This document shows, one piece after another, positions 21,049-34,320 of a stretch of DNA of 64,000 nucleotides. The position numbers and the translations under genes are program-made. Positions within the stretch are counted from its first letter, which is position 1. Every line of letters starts with the position of its first letter. Below the pieces are notes generated by a model. The model saw only the letters and a program-made list of their open reading frames with translations, was not told where the DNA came from and made no database searches. Source of the DNA: Tanytarsus gracilentus (Eukaryota; Arthropoda; Insecta; Diptera; Chironomidae); the NCBI GenBank assembly GCA_038502055.1, contig JAXRKN010000037.1, forward strand, positions 868,001-932,000, written 5' to 3'.

Positions 21049-23270
21049 CTAATTGACATTACTTCTCTGCTGTTGTTGCTGTTGCTGCTGCTGTTGGCGA
21101 TACTTTTCGCTGTACTTATAGAAATCAGAAATTTCGTAGCTTTTAATTTCCTCTTTGTAGGGCTTCCATGAGCCCTCTTGAATTATAGTTACATTCAGCG
21201 GTGATTCTACATTTAATTGCGGAGAATGCACCTGCTGATGAATTGGAGATGCCATGGAATTTACAATATTGTTCTCGAAATCACGATGAGACATTGTTGA
21301 TCGTGTAGATTCACTATATCGCAGTTTAGATTTTGGGGGCAAATTAGGTGCATTACTATTAACATTATTATTGTTCACGTTTGCCAATGGATTGTGATAA
21401 TATCCATTTTCAGGTTTCGGAAGGGAAATATGTTGCTGTTGACGTAGGAGAGTACTGGATGATGGAGGAGTATGCTCATAAGTATACTGACTCGACGCAT
21501 GATTATTATTAATATAATCGGTTGCACTATAACTACTCGGTGTGGGCGATTCAATTTTCGGTTTCATTTTTCTCGATCCGGGTGGACTGTCGAGGGATGT
21601 TTCACACCTTAAAGTAAAATAGGTAAAAAATATGCTTTTTGAAGTGCATTTTAATTTTATAGCTCACCAAACTTTTTCCTTCTTCTTAAGCTCATTACTG
21701 TTTCCCGACGATATGCTCACTGAATCTGCTTGCGGTTGTTGAGAGTTCTCGTCGTTCTGATGCATAAAATCAAAATTTCCAAGAGAATTTGATTTTTTAG
21801 CCTATGTCAGACAAAATTTTAATGATTTTTATTATGTCATTTTTTTTGCACTCACCATTGTATGACTTTGAATAGGAGGACTAAGTGGATATTTTACGTC
21901 AGATGCCCAAACTCTCTGATTATGTTCATTCACGGTCCAATAACCGCCTAAGCCAGCCGAGTGTGATACAGTGAAATGGTTTGGACTTGCTTGTTGTTGT
22001 TGCTGCTGCTGTTTTGTCATGTGCTTCATTCTAACATCATCTGTAATGTGACTTATTGTATTTGTTGATGCCATATAGCTTCTGTCGGGCTGGTGCATTT
22101 GATGATTAAAGCTATGCAGACGATGTATAAATTTAGTATGGTCGCTATGTTGCGGAACCTGCTGTCGAGATGATGATGAAGATGAGGAGAACATTGGAGA
22201 ATGTTGAGATGACATCATTTGAGGCTGTGCCTGTTGTTGATGATATATCATCTGATTTTGAACAAAGAATTGTTTCTGTGGTGAATATTGAGACGCATGA
22301 TTATAAGATTGTGGAATATTTGGAGAGTGATTTTCCGTATTGATTTTGATATTTTTCAAACTCTGACTACACAAAGGAATCTGATGATTTACATTGATAT
22401 GCATTTGAGGATGTTGAAGCGACATTGTCGATGGTGTGGGTGACTCATAGCGTTGCTGCTGATTAAATCCATTTGAGTCCGCACGAATTCTCGGTGAGTG
22501 ATTCATCATATTATTTGGCAAAGTTTTAAGGGACGTGAGTGAAGTTGCAGACGATGGAGACGATTGAACTATGAATGTATTGGAAGAGCCGAGGGAAGAT
22601 GTGGTTGATTTCATCGAGTTACGTCTCTCAGACATATCTATATTATTATTAGCGTTTAACATGTGCAAATTTCTCGCATTATTTCCCACCATTGCGAGTG
22701 CATTTTTCACATATCGATTATCACTTCGATCAGATCGATGCAATGCAATATCATCTTGCGCCTTCACCATGGGCTGTTTCTGCGCTAATATATTAATATT
22801 TTCATTAAGTTGTTCGATTTTTTGCTGCGACATATCGTATGCCTGCTTATGAGTACGTCTAAGGGACTTTGATTGCATCGGGTCATTTGCAATGCTAAAT
22901 GAATTTTGCGATAGCTGTTGTTGCTTTTGCTTCTCAATTAATAATTTATTGATTTCATTTTGTTGAATTTTATAGCGATGCTGTTGTATTAATAATTGGT
23001 GTTGCTGCGCTGATAAATTTGATGCACTGTTTGTTGTGAGATCAAAATTGCCAACCAAATCAGCCTCCTAAAAAAAGTTAATTAAAATAATTATTGCTGG
23101 AAGGTAAGTGCATGTGAACTTACTTTTTGACAAAGTTGATGCAACTTTTCATATTTCTCATTTAATCTCTTCTCTAATTCTGCTTTCTTTTGTACAAGTG
23201 AGTGATAACGGCTCGATTTGCCCTCACGCAATCCCTCCGTACTTTTTGTTGTAGTAATTGAAGTCGACAT
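21049..23270 (-). CDS. sstn: Stepping stone-like cytohesin adaptor (CUPID/INAVA-FRMD4-CCDC120 family)
   Basis: Four exons on the minus strand, 23270-23124, 23067-21856, 21801-21668 and 21607-21049, all phase-consistent, give 683 residues. The N-terminal coiled coil (KKAELEKRLNEKYEKLHQLC, then QKEADLVG) matches the domain shared by INAVA, FRMD4 and CCDC120. That domain binds cytohesin Arf-GEFs; the fly relative Stepping stone partners with Steppke at the membrane. A long Gln/Ser/Asn/His-rich disordered middle follows. A second conserved block near the C-terminus contains VW-CETSLDSPPGSRK (split across an exon junction) and WKPYKEEIKSYEISDFYKYS, before a polyglutamine run. Family placement rests on the coiled coil and the C-terminal block. 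The precise orthology is inferred. Confidence 0.65.
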
Positions 23271-24611
23271 TTTTTCTTTATTTTCTTCGTCCTCTTGTCT
23301 CCTTCACATTGATTACAGAAACATTTCTTCGAATTTTCTGATATAATGTATAACGACGTGTAAATATTAATTGAATTATTTCATTCCTATTTTCGTTTTC
23401 AAAGTCGTAGGAAATTATTTTTGGCCAACATCGCCCATTATTTTATTTTTCACAAAAATCCACGCAATGTAATTGAAGTTCGATTAGCAATATCATTTCG
23501 TTTCTACGAACATCAGTCACCATATAGTAAAATTAAATTGAACGAAAAATTACACAAACTAGGCGAAAAAATAAAAAAAGAGAATTTGTTATTTAATGAA
23601 AATGCACCATTTATACAGTAATGTTAGTTTCTTGTGCTAAATAAAAATATAAACGTACGTTCACAAAGCATAATCTTTTTAGTACAACATTAATTTAAAC
23701 TAGGGATAACCGTTGTTAACATTTGAGCATGTTGCATGTGCTTGTGTAAGTGAGAGAATTTTATCTTTTAATTCTTTCTTTTAAAAACTACCAAAAATAA
23801 ATTTTGTACTCTTTTATGCACTACAAAATTTTTAAATTGAATTTTAACCAAAAAATATTAAGAGAGAAATATAACCATAATGATCGCAATGCTTGAATAC
23901 AAAAGAACACCTTTATACGATCACGTACATGTGTCTGTTGCTTGCAGATACAATTTCCCCTAAGTTTACCGTTACACTTGACTGAATCAAAGCAGCTACT
24001 CATTTGCACGTCCACCTGCACAGGCCAATTCTGAAAGAAAGTATGTTAAATAAAATTTCATATATACCCGCAATAAACACATTTACAAAATAATATACAG
24101 TAGAAAAAGTAAAACACGAAGGGGTAAAGGAAAATTGTCGATAGTATGTCACGCTAGAATTTTTGATAGCAACGCTGAATTCCCACAATAACCACTCATG
24201 TTTTACATTACTTACAAATACACTAATTATGACGTCAGAATGTCCATTTTTTTAACCACAAATAAAATATCCTTTGAACTTTTTTCACTACTCATTGCGC
24301 GTTGGTCGCAAAGGGACTCGCTTGAAGCTCAACATATATAAATTTTTTTGCTCAAATGTCGTTTAATTTTTTAATTTCTTGCTCCAGTTGAAAGATTAAA
24401 GATCAAAAAGTGTTTTGAAAAGTGTTTGTAAAAGAAAATTGATCAGATTGTGAAAATATAAGACTCTTTTTTAAAACTTAAAAAAAATTATGAAATTTTT
24501 ATGAAAACTTAAATTTAAAAAAAATATATCTTGGAAGTTATTTCACTTTTAAAATCTTTTTAATAAAATATAAAATCATTGAAAACTTGAGCAAAAGTCA
24601 TCGGTGAAAAA
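23271..24611. other. Divergent intergenic region
   Basis: About 1.3 kb between the stepping stone-like gene (minus) and the forkhead gene (plus). Open frames in it (for example 23421-23621) have no recognisable similarity. It should hold both promoters. Confidence 0.4.
24334..24342 (+). promoter_or_regulatory. Possible TATA box of the forkhead gene
   Basis: TATATAAAT lies about 270 bp before the forkhead start codon, in a locally less AT-extreme context (GCGTTGGTCGC upstream). In this AT-rich genome such a match is weak evidence. Confidence 0.25.
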
Positions 24612-25953
24612 ATGATGGCGTCGGAAAAAGCCAACTACGTCGTGAACTACTTTACACTGGATATATCAGATTTAGTAAATCAATCTCAGAATTTACCCAT
24701 ATATGAGGTGTTCACTACCTCTTCGGAAGCTCAAATAAATAGTATTGAAATACTTTCAAATGGCATAACGATTGAAAATTCAACGATCGATAAGGACAAA
24801 GATTGTGAAAAGATAAATATCATGGAGGGTGTAATTAGCGCAAACAGCTCAAATTCTTCAAACAACGAATGCGATGCATCTGAGATCGAAGATGACGATG
24901 AAGATTTGGAAAATAAAAACGTCGAAGATGACGATGATCTTGCTGACTTGACAAATCTTAATTGGCTCACGGAACTTAAAAATATCACAAATTTACCACC
25001 GACTGCACAGGAAGTTCCAGAAAAGCTATGCGATCCACCATCACAACGGTTTGATAAGTTCATAGTTCAAGTGAATAAAATGAGAGAGAATTATGAGAAA
25101 AGAAGAGATTTATATGAAACAGTAGCCAACGAGAAGCCTCCATTTAACTATGCCCAAATTATTGGAATGGCACTCCTTGATGAAGGACGTATGACCCTCA
25201 AACAGATTTGTGATTGGATCGAGAAACGTTTCGCTTACTATAAATTTCATAAAAATTGGAATGTGAGTTCAAAAATTCATCTGTTCCTTAGACTTGCCTG
25301 AAATAATTCTTTATGTATCTAAAAATTAATAATTTTATTTTATATTTTAGAATTCAATCCGTCACAATTTATCGTTGAATTTTTTCTTCACCAAAGTGGC
25401 TCGAGATAAGGATGAAAAGGGAAAAGGAGGATATTGGGAGTTGGCCGTTGACATGCATAAGACTACAAGGAAGAGAATTAGACATAGGAGGAAGAAAATG
25501 GGCGACTATTCCAGAACATCAAACTCATTCGTAAGAAATGGAAGATATTTGAGGTCACGAGCAAATTCTAAGAAGCAAAATTCATCATGTACTGAGACAA
25601 CTGCAAAATCGGTTGGAAGTAGCAATACATCGGACTTTATAAGCAGCAGTCCCTCGAACATCAATGACGATTCAATGCCTTCGATTGAGGATCAAAGTAT
25701 GGCCGTAATGGAAATTGTTGAGGAGCAACAGAACATCAACAACATTCTCGATGATAATGAGAGTGCAATCATAATTCCAAATCCGGTGCTCTACGAAAAT
25801 CCAAATGTCATTGTGGAAGCAATTCCAACTTATCATTTCAATCAATTTGTTGGGCATATTGAAAATTTCGATGATAACGAATTGAATAATTTAATCTATA
25901 TGAATGACCAAGAATTAATTGACGATTTCCTCAACGGAAATGAATTTTTATAA
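24612..25953 (+). CDS. Forkhead transcription factor, FoxJ1-like / fly CG32006-like
   Basis: Two exons, 24612-25262 and 25351-25953, give 417 residues. The forkhead winged-helix domain spans roughly residues 173-255. It starts at PPFNYAQIIGMALLDEGR, has a recognition helix NSIRHNLSLN immediately after the intron, and a wing with EKGKGGYWEL. The basic tail RKRIRHRRKK follows directly and recalls FoxJ1-type factors and the insect protein CG32006. The N-terminus is acidic (long Asp/Glu runs near residues 92-115) and the C-terminus is Asn/Ser/acidic, probably an activation region. The intron splits the domain before helix 3. In vertebrates FoxJ1 drives motile cilium genes, so a similar role in chordotonal neurons or testis is a reasonable inference. 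Start 24612 has a second ATG immediately after it. Confidence 0.85.
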
Positions 25954-27957
25954 ATTTGAATTTATTTTTTATGTGGAAATTACTGATAATTTAATCTATT
26001 TCAAGGTATGGGAAATTCTACGAGATGTTAGAATTTGGATTAAAAAATACTTTTTCTGAATTGCTTGAGATAAAAATATTTTTTTTTTGCGCGACGTGAA
26101 ATTGCATCCAAAATTAAGAATTAAACAAATTTGCTAAAAAACACCCAATTAAATATCATTTAAATTGGTACGATAATTTTTTTAGCATTTCTGTTTAAAT
26201 TTTTCTCTCAAAGAGGTTCCCATACATAAAACTTATTTAAAAAACTCAAACGTATTATCTACCTAGTCTCACCATTATATATTCATGATTGTGAATTTTT
26301 ATTAGAATGAAGATGATTTGCACAAAATGCTTATACACTTAACAATGTTGATAGTCATACATGCACATGCATTTAACATGAATCAGCTCAAACCAGATAA
26401 GAAAATAATCTAGTCGAATAGCTCAATTTAAACGTCTCAATTGCAATTGTTGTACGAAGATAGAGATGAAATGAAAGCACAAAAGATGGTAATAAAGTGA
26501 AATTTATGAAATGAAATTATTCAAATAAAATTTAGTTTTAATATTTTAGTGATCAGAAAAGTTTAAAATGTTTTATAGGAAAAGAATAATAATTTTTTAT
26601 TTTTCAATACTAAATTTAATTCTATCTTCATTTTTATTTTCTTCTTTCAATGGATTTAAATATTTTTTTAAACTTATTCTAGAAAGTTGCATGTTATGGG
26701 TCCTATAAAAGGACATATAAGCTGCCGGTGAGTCAAGAAACATAAATATTAAACACATGTTTTGCACGTGATATTCCATCAACTGGCATGCGCATAAAAT
26801 TTTTATTTTGGCTCCAAGGAAAGAGCTAATCTTCACTTTATAAACTCATGACAAAAATATTTTTCATTGTCGTGAGAGATAAAAGAAAAAATATCTCTAA
26901 AGCATGTAACACAATTCAAGTCTATCGTATAATATAATATCTAGTGGTGTTCGGGGAAAACTATATCTTTGACTTGTCTGATGGGTAAAAGAAAAAGCGC
27001 GTAAAGTCACATTGTGAGAGGACGAAAATAAAAAAAATTTCCTTTTCTGCTCAGTACTCTTTTGAACGTCGTAGAGGACGGTTGATTTCAATTGCGATCC
27101 TTTTGAAAATCAATGGTTTTGTTTCTGGTTATTCATCAATATTGTGACTTGTGTCAATTGTGCCCGTAAACAGTTTTTTAAAGTTAAAATAAAGATTGTG
27201 GGGAACTAGGGGTTTAATTTCAACGAATTACATTAAACCATTTTTTAAGTGACCGTTTCACTTTTATTCATATTTTTTTAAGTACTCCTCTCTTTTTTCC
27301 ATCTGGTTTGCTAATTGAACAATTTTGCTGCCAGAACAATTATTGGATAATTTTTTTATCGTTTTCAATTCATAATTTTTCCATGCGGAACTATTTATGT
27401 TAAGAAAAAAATTTTCATTCATAAATTCATTGCGTAATATGAACAATATGTGTATGTAAAATAAAAAATGTGAAGCAATACAAAGAAAAATGAGAATGTG
27501 TTTAATCCCATGTCTTTGCATATATATAAATTGTAAAAGTGATATAAAGAAAAAGGAGGAATGTCAAGTATGCATGAATAAAAGTTTATGAGAAGAAGAA
27601 CAATCTAGTTTTGTTTTATTTCATCCGCCTCGCGCTATCACTTATTATTTTTTTGTGTATTTGGTAAAAAAATAATAATATGGAAGGCAAGAAATCTTAT
27701 TATTTCTAGTTCCTCCTCTCTTCTTTCAATATTCCACATAACATCTTACTTAATCATTTTGTGCCATAAATAAGAAACATAAAATATTTCGTTTATAGTC
27801 TGCTGGAATAAATCGGATTTTTGCTAGCTTGTAATAAAGAAGAGGAAGATCTAAATTCACGGAAACAAACAAAAAAGCTAAGCAGCAGCGTAACTGACGA
27901 CAGTTAACTTCCGGCTCGTTGAAAAGCAATATTTATTGAAAATAACAAGAGTTATAA
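25954..27957. other. Intergenic region upstream of kainate receptor 1
   Basis: About 2 kb, AT-rich, with no supported gene on either strand. It should hold the forkhead 3' UTR and the promoter and 5' UTR of the first receptor gene. Confidence 0.4.
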
Positions 27958-30900
27958 ATGAAATCGACTATACTGTTAAATTGTTGCTTCCTTCTACTAT
28001 TTGAGTACTCTCTAGCAAAAAATCTTGCCGAGTACAAAATTGGTAAGGGCACACAATATATTTTTGCTAAATCAAAAATTTAATTTAATCACTAAAATAT
28101 TCAAGTACAAAAAATTGAGAGTTGCTTATTTTTACTCAATGTAACTGCATATACAGTTTGTTCTTTAAATCAGACATATTTTCATATGAATGTAGACATG
28201 CCTTTCGTAAAATCCACTCAATTTTTTCCTCATAAAACAACTCCTATCATTTCTATCCCTTCCTTATATATTTCTGCACTCTCTCGTATCTTTTTTCTCG
28301 CTCCATTTGACTGAGATGACAATTATGTGATTCACTTAACAGATCATGACATATGTATGTTCTCCTTTTTTTACAATATCAATGACATATATTGGCGATG
28401 TAGGAGCAATTTTTCGAGGGGACCAGAGAGACAGTTTCTATGATTTAGCTTTTAAATTCGCCATCCACAAAATAAACAAGGATCCTCGCATACTTCCAAA
28501 AAGTTTGCTAACATATGACATACAATATGTGGACAAAGATGATTCGTTTTTCCATACAAACAAGCAAGGTCTGTGATTACTTTTTATTTTGTATTGTGTT
28601 TAAACATCTCTTTAAAAAATCTTCTTAATGTTCTTTCATGTGCACCTTAGTTTGTTCACAATTCAAAAATGGGTCGATTGCAGTTATTTCATCCGACAAA
28701 ATTTTGACTAATTACATTCAATCAACGACTCGTGCCTTAGGTAAATATCAATAGATATTTAAAACTTTTATAAGACATTTAGGACTGAAACAAAACTGTC
28801 TTGATATTCCATCCACAGACATTCCTCACATTCAAACGCATCTTGAAGTTGAGGAGCAACGACTTGAGTCGTCGATAAATATTTTTCCTTCGCAAAAAGT
28901 TCTTAATAATGCTTTATTGGAAGTAATGAGATTTCTCAACTGGACAAAGTGTGCCATAATTTATGATCAAAATGATGGTAAACAATTACTGAACTGATAA
29001 CATTTTTTATTGAAAGCTTGACACTCATCTTCGCGTCTGCTTGTTTTTTCTCCTCCCCTTCTCTAACTTATCCGCACTCGCCATAAGGCCTTATTCAATT
29101 GCGTGAATTATTGAGTCTCTCACTTGACATGGATATTCTCACGAAAGCTGTTGACAGCGCTTCGTTTCACGCAATCTTACTCGAGCTTAGGGATAAAGAG
29201 ATATATAATATGGTAGTCGATATTCGCAATGATGATATGAGTGATTTTCTTAAAGCTGTAAGTAAACGAAATTAATTTTATCAATGCAATGGAAAATTAA
29301 TCACTTAATCGATTGTTTTATACAATTATTAATTACTAAACTGTTTACAGAGCTTGCAACACCAGATGAATGACTTTAAATATCACTATTTGTTTACCTC
29401 CTTCGACTTGGAAACATTTGCAGAGATGGAAGATTTTCGCTATAATTTTGTTAATATCACAGCATTTCGGCTCATCGACACCAGCGATATATTTGTAAAG
29501 GAGACGCTGAAAGAAATGCTACAATTTGGACGGCAACAGCTTCATCTCAAGTTGCCAAGAAATATGGCATACGAGGTAAGAATGCTTGTCTTTGATGAAG
29601 CGTGCAATGAAGATTTTTTATTCACGAACTCTCTTGCTACTTAGTATCAACATAAAATCAAAATTTTTCAGTGCCTAAAAAACAAAAAACTTTTTGCTTG
29701 AACGCTTTTTATTTTATATTTTCAACAATCGCAACTCTCAATGATTAAATTTATTTCCCTTGAAAAATCCTTTTCAATTTAATTTTAAAAATGCGAAGCA
29801 CAAAAATATTAAACATGTAAAAGTTCCTCCACTTGATAGTCACTTTACAAAATTAAAAAAGGGGCGATGAGAGCTTTCTTCTTCATGTAATTGATGTCAT
29901 TTATTTTCCCTATGAGACTAAAACTCTAAAAAAAATTTCAGACAAAAGTCTCGTTAATTTATGATTCTGTGTTCATCTTTGCAATTGGACTGCAAACTCT
30001 CCAATACTCTTCTGATATTACACCATCGTCTCTGTCAGTCAGCTGTGATTACGAAAGGGTTTTGCATCTCGGATCTTCTCTCATTAATTTTATAAATACG
30101 GTTTGTATTTTATTGCTCAATTTTGTCTGATTGTCTACGCTGCCAATTTTTATCACTCAGCTTGATCCTCTTTTAAAGTCATTTAAAAATAAAACTTGTG
30201 CAGAAAAAAGAGTTATTCAAATAAATCATGCAATGTTAATAGAATTAAGGTCGTTAATTTTCCTTTTCATTTTTTTCTCATCCACAAATGTGTTTTATCT
30301 ATTCGTGCGCTTTCCTTTCTACTGAATTTAAAAAATCAGGTAGAATTTAAAGGACTTTCCGGTCAAATTGAATTCAAAGAGGGACAAAGAAACTTTTTCA
30401 AGCTGGATTTAATGAAATTAAAACAGAACTTTTTTGTAAAATGTGGCGAATGGAGTTTACCGCACGGATTGAACATCACCGATTACGAGGCGTTGTTTGA
30501 GGGTAATCAAATGAATACAACTCTCGTCGTGACAACAATCCTGCAAGTGCCCTACGTGATGATGCACACTTCAAAAAATATAACTGGAAATGCGCGCTTC
30601 TATGGGTTCTGTATGGATTTGCTCGAAAGAATTAGCAAACAAATCGGTTTCAACTATATTTTAGATCTCGTACAAGACCGAAAAGTAAATTTATTTTCAT
30701 TTTCATGCTTATTTAATTTTCACATTAATTCATACCTCTTTTCCTGCACACAAAAAAAATCTAATTATCTTTATTGAAGTATGGTGCAAAGGATGCTAAT
30801 GGCGAATGGAATGGTAATAAATTAAATTGTCCTCAAAAAAACTGTATCTTGCTCTCCTCTTCCCCTCAAATGAATATAAATTTTTCATTATCTCATTGCT

Positions 30901-33900
30901 TTACTCTTCTTCCACTTTAGGAATGGTCGGAGTACTGATGAAACACGTAAGAATTTTCATTGCAATGTTTTAGAACTCTTATTATAAAGCGACTTGTATT
31001 GACCGACTTAAGTAATTCAAAAAATTCAGGTTTAGTTGTCAGTTTTAAATTAAAACTTGATTTTAAAATGTAAATAATTAAAATTTTTAAAAAAATTTTC
31101 CTTACGACTTTATTCAACCGCAAAAAAAATATAAAAACGAGCTAGGTTCATTATAATGAAACATTTTTTCCTCCTTCCTTCCGCTTTTCCGCTCTCTTAT
31201 CTCCAATTTAGAAAGCAGATTTGGCTGTTGCTTCAATGACGATCAACTATGCAAGGTAATTTAATCCTATTCTGTCTCACCATATACACCATAGATATTT
31301 GCTGTTTCGAATCAAATTTCATTTTACCATACGGCAATTTTTCTTTTCCTCGATTCAATATGCCTACCAGAGAGAGTGTTATCGATTTTTCAAAGCCATT
31401 TATGAACTTAGGTAGAAAAACATATAATATTTGTAAAATACTTTTTTAATTTTACCTCTTACTTCTAGGCATATCAATCTTGTTTAAGGTATTGTGATAA
31501 ATTGATTAATAAACACTTGTGATAAAGAACTGCAAGTTACTAAAAAATTTATTCGATATTTTTTTCTCTCACAGATTCCAGAAACACAAGAGACAAAGCT
31601 ATTTAGCTTTTTAAATCCATTATCAATGAACATTTGGTTTCTTGTATTTTTCGCATATTGCTTGGTAAGATATAAAATTTTAATTACATTTTTAACTTTT
31701 ATCTTTTGGTCATTTATGTCGAGAGATAATTAAATATTTTAGTGCAAATTCAGAGATTTTTTATCCCTCTTTTTGCTTCAAAAGCTCAAGAGCAGATTGA
31801 ATTTAATTTTCACATTTTTCTTCGTGCCTCGTTCTCATAGGTTTCATTAACGGTGTGGCTGGTTGCTCGATTCAGTGAATGGAGCATAGCATCCAAGTGC
31901 AATACTAACTCGGGATTTTATGAGAACAATTTTACTATTTCCAACAGGTAATGTACGTGCATTTCCACAAAATGAAAAAAAAACAGTGATAAACGTTCTC
32001 TTTTATTACGAACCATTCATAATAGTTGATATGGAAGTTATTAAAATCTATTGTATTTCCATTGCTTTAAATTGCGTTAAAATCATTTCCTCATCATGTT
32101 AAAAATAAATCACACCTCTCTTATTTTCAATGGAAACAAATGGCCCTTTATTTTGGCCAAAAAATTTTATTAACAATTTATACATGAATTTTGCAAATAA
32201 CAATATTTACTGTTATTTTTGAAACGTGGACATATTTTGGAAATAACTAATATTTTTTTAATCTCAATATTGTTCATATGTATGAAGCTTTTGGTTTGTA
32301 ATCGGGACATTGATGCAGCAAGGGAGTGACTTGAATCCCAAGGTAAAAATAGACAATTAAAAACGTTCAAAATGAACAGAGCTGGCGCAGAGAAAGTTTT
32401 ATTATTGAGCTTAAAGTTTTCAATTAATTTTCTTTTTTCCCTATTGAGTTTCTCATTCGTGAAGATTTTCTGATTGGAAAGTTTTTCATCCTTTTCCATG
32501 GCTTCATTTTTTTTCACCATAGCTCATATGTTCTTTATTGCAGTAGATATCTACTGTGTGTTAAATTGAAATTTAATATCCATCATCAGGCAACCTCGAC
32601 GCGTATTGTGGGTTCTATCTGGTGGTTCTTTACCCTCATAATAATTTCGTCATATACAGCAAATTTGGCAGCTTTCTTGACGGTTGAAAGAATGATGAGT
32701 CCCATTGAGGATGGACAGGATTTGGCGTCACAAACAGAAATTTTGTATGGCACGTTAGAGTCGGGCTCAACCATGACATTTTTTAGAGTAATTGAATTTT
32801 GTTTGAAAAAAATTAGACATTCTACAGCTTGAATAAATTTTCTTATTTTCTCATATATTTTCATGCGGTTCTCTTCTTACACACATATCAAATACTCCCA
32901 TCACGACTTTTTTGTGACGTTTAGGATTCTATGATAGATACGTACAAAAAAATGTGGAGATTTATGGAAGTATGTATTAAATTCAATCTTAGAACATAAA
33001 AATATTTCGGTATAAATAATTTTTCGAGTTCTGTAATTCATAGGCCTTGTGTCATGCATTAATTATCTTAGTATAAAAGCTTCCACGTGTTTACGCATAT
33101 TTTTCTCTCTCTCTCTTCTTTTCTCTACATTCAAACAGAATAAGAAACCATCGGTTTTCGTTTCGACATATGAAGAAGGGATTAAGCGAGTGCTCGAAGG
33201 AAATTATGCGTTTCTTATGGAAAGCACGATGCTCGATTACGTCGTTCAGCGAGACTGTAACTTAACGCAAATTGGTGGTAAATATTTTTGGAAAATTCCC
33301 CCGCATTTATCACGCGATGATGATTCAAAGTTATTTAATCTAATTTTCGTGCTTCGACTTGTCATTAAAAATCACTAGAAAATTTCCTATTCTAATTATT
33401 TTTCCTTTTTAATTCATTAAGGACTCCTTGATACAAAAGGTAAGTCATTGATTCAATCTAACCTCAATTTAATTATTTTCATCAATTGCAATTTGAACAA
33501 TTGATTTTTTATTCACATTTCAAATGAAAAGGATATGGAATTGGTCTTAGCAAGGGCTCTCCTTGGAGGGACAAAATTTCTCTCGCAATACTTGAGATGC
33601 AGGAAAAGGGAGAAATTCAAATGTTGTATGATAAATGGTGGAAAAAGTCAGAAGAAACTTGTGTACGAGATGAAAATAAGATGGAGACGACAAAAGCAAA
33701 CTCTTTGGTTTGTAAAAATATTTTTTTTTTCATTTTGTAGTGATGTCATGGTATTTATTTATACACGCTTTAATTAAATCCATGGCGCTAGTCGAAAGTG
33801 AATTCAAGCATTAAATAATCAAATAATGCAATGATGACAACGCAATTTTATTGGCTCCAAAAATGAAGCTTTTCGTCTAGCGCTATGCCTTTGCAGTGAT

Positions 33901-34320
33901 GATGCGATATCAAATCATTCCTATCTATTCATTCATTTTCTTTTGTTCTCTAAATATATTCTCCTTTTTTATATTTTACTATTATTTTTTAACATCATCA
34001 TGTAGAATCTTGACGCAATCGGAGGCATATTCGTGGTTTTACTTTGTGGTTTAGCGCTCGCCGTCTTGGTCGCCATCATCGAGTTTTGCTATAAATCTAG
34101 AAAAGAAAACTTTAATGATCCATTGAATTTATTACACTCGAAGAGCTCTTTGTGTGCGGAATTACAAGAGGAATTGTGCTTTTCATTAAATTGTAAGAAC
34201 GCAAATCATCAGCGGCAGGTCTTCAAGAGGCACAACATTTGTCACGAATGTTTGGCAAATAAGACCGTTTATCTCGAGAGCAAGTCACAACAAGCAAATA
34301 TGATAAATGATGTGATTTAG
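27958..34320 (+). CDS. Kainate-type ionotropic glutamate receptor, copy 1
   Basis: Glutamate-gated cation channel subunit of 901 residues. Exons: 27958-28042, 28404-28568, 28651-28740, 28819-28977, 29088-29257, 29351-29575, 29942-30100, 30340-30684, 30780-30813, 30921-30946, 31212-31255, 31371-31411, 31469-31488, 31575-31664, 31841-31947, 32288-32342, 32590-32787, 32925-32969, 33139-33277, 33422-33439, 33532-33707 and 34006-34320. A signal peptide precedes the amino-terminal domain (residues to about 380). The first ligand-binding half has LDLVQDRKYGA and KADLAVASMTINYAR (ligand arginine). M1 is near 532-560. The pore loop is SFWFVIGTLMQQGSDLNPK with Gln at the Q/R site. M3 has SYTANLAAFLTVERM. 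The second ligand-binding half has FLMESTMLDY (ligand glutamate). M4 is IGGIFVVLLCGLA. The usual SPYEW after M1 is altered to SEWSIASKC. One donor is GTTTGT. The tail is Cys/Glu-rich. Confidence 0.92.
33422..33439 (+). other. 18-nt microexon in receptor 1 ligand-binding domain
   Basis: Bounded by ttaag| and |gtaagt, it encodes the middle of G-LLDTK-G, which aligns with the LIDSKG of vertebrate kainate receptors. Entry and exit are both phase 1, so skipping would remove six residues without shifting frame. The same microexon exists in receptor 2. Confidence 0.8.

Noticed and set aside
22571..22852. Plus-strand open frame inside the stepping stone-like gene
   Set aside because: It is the antisense shadow of the real coding exon.
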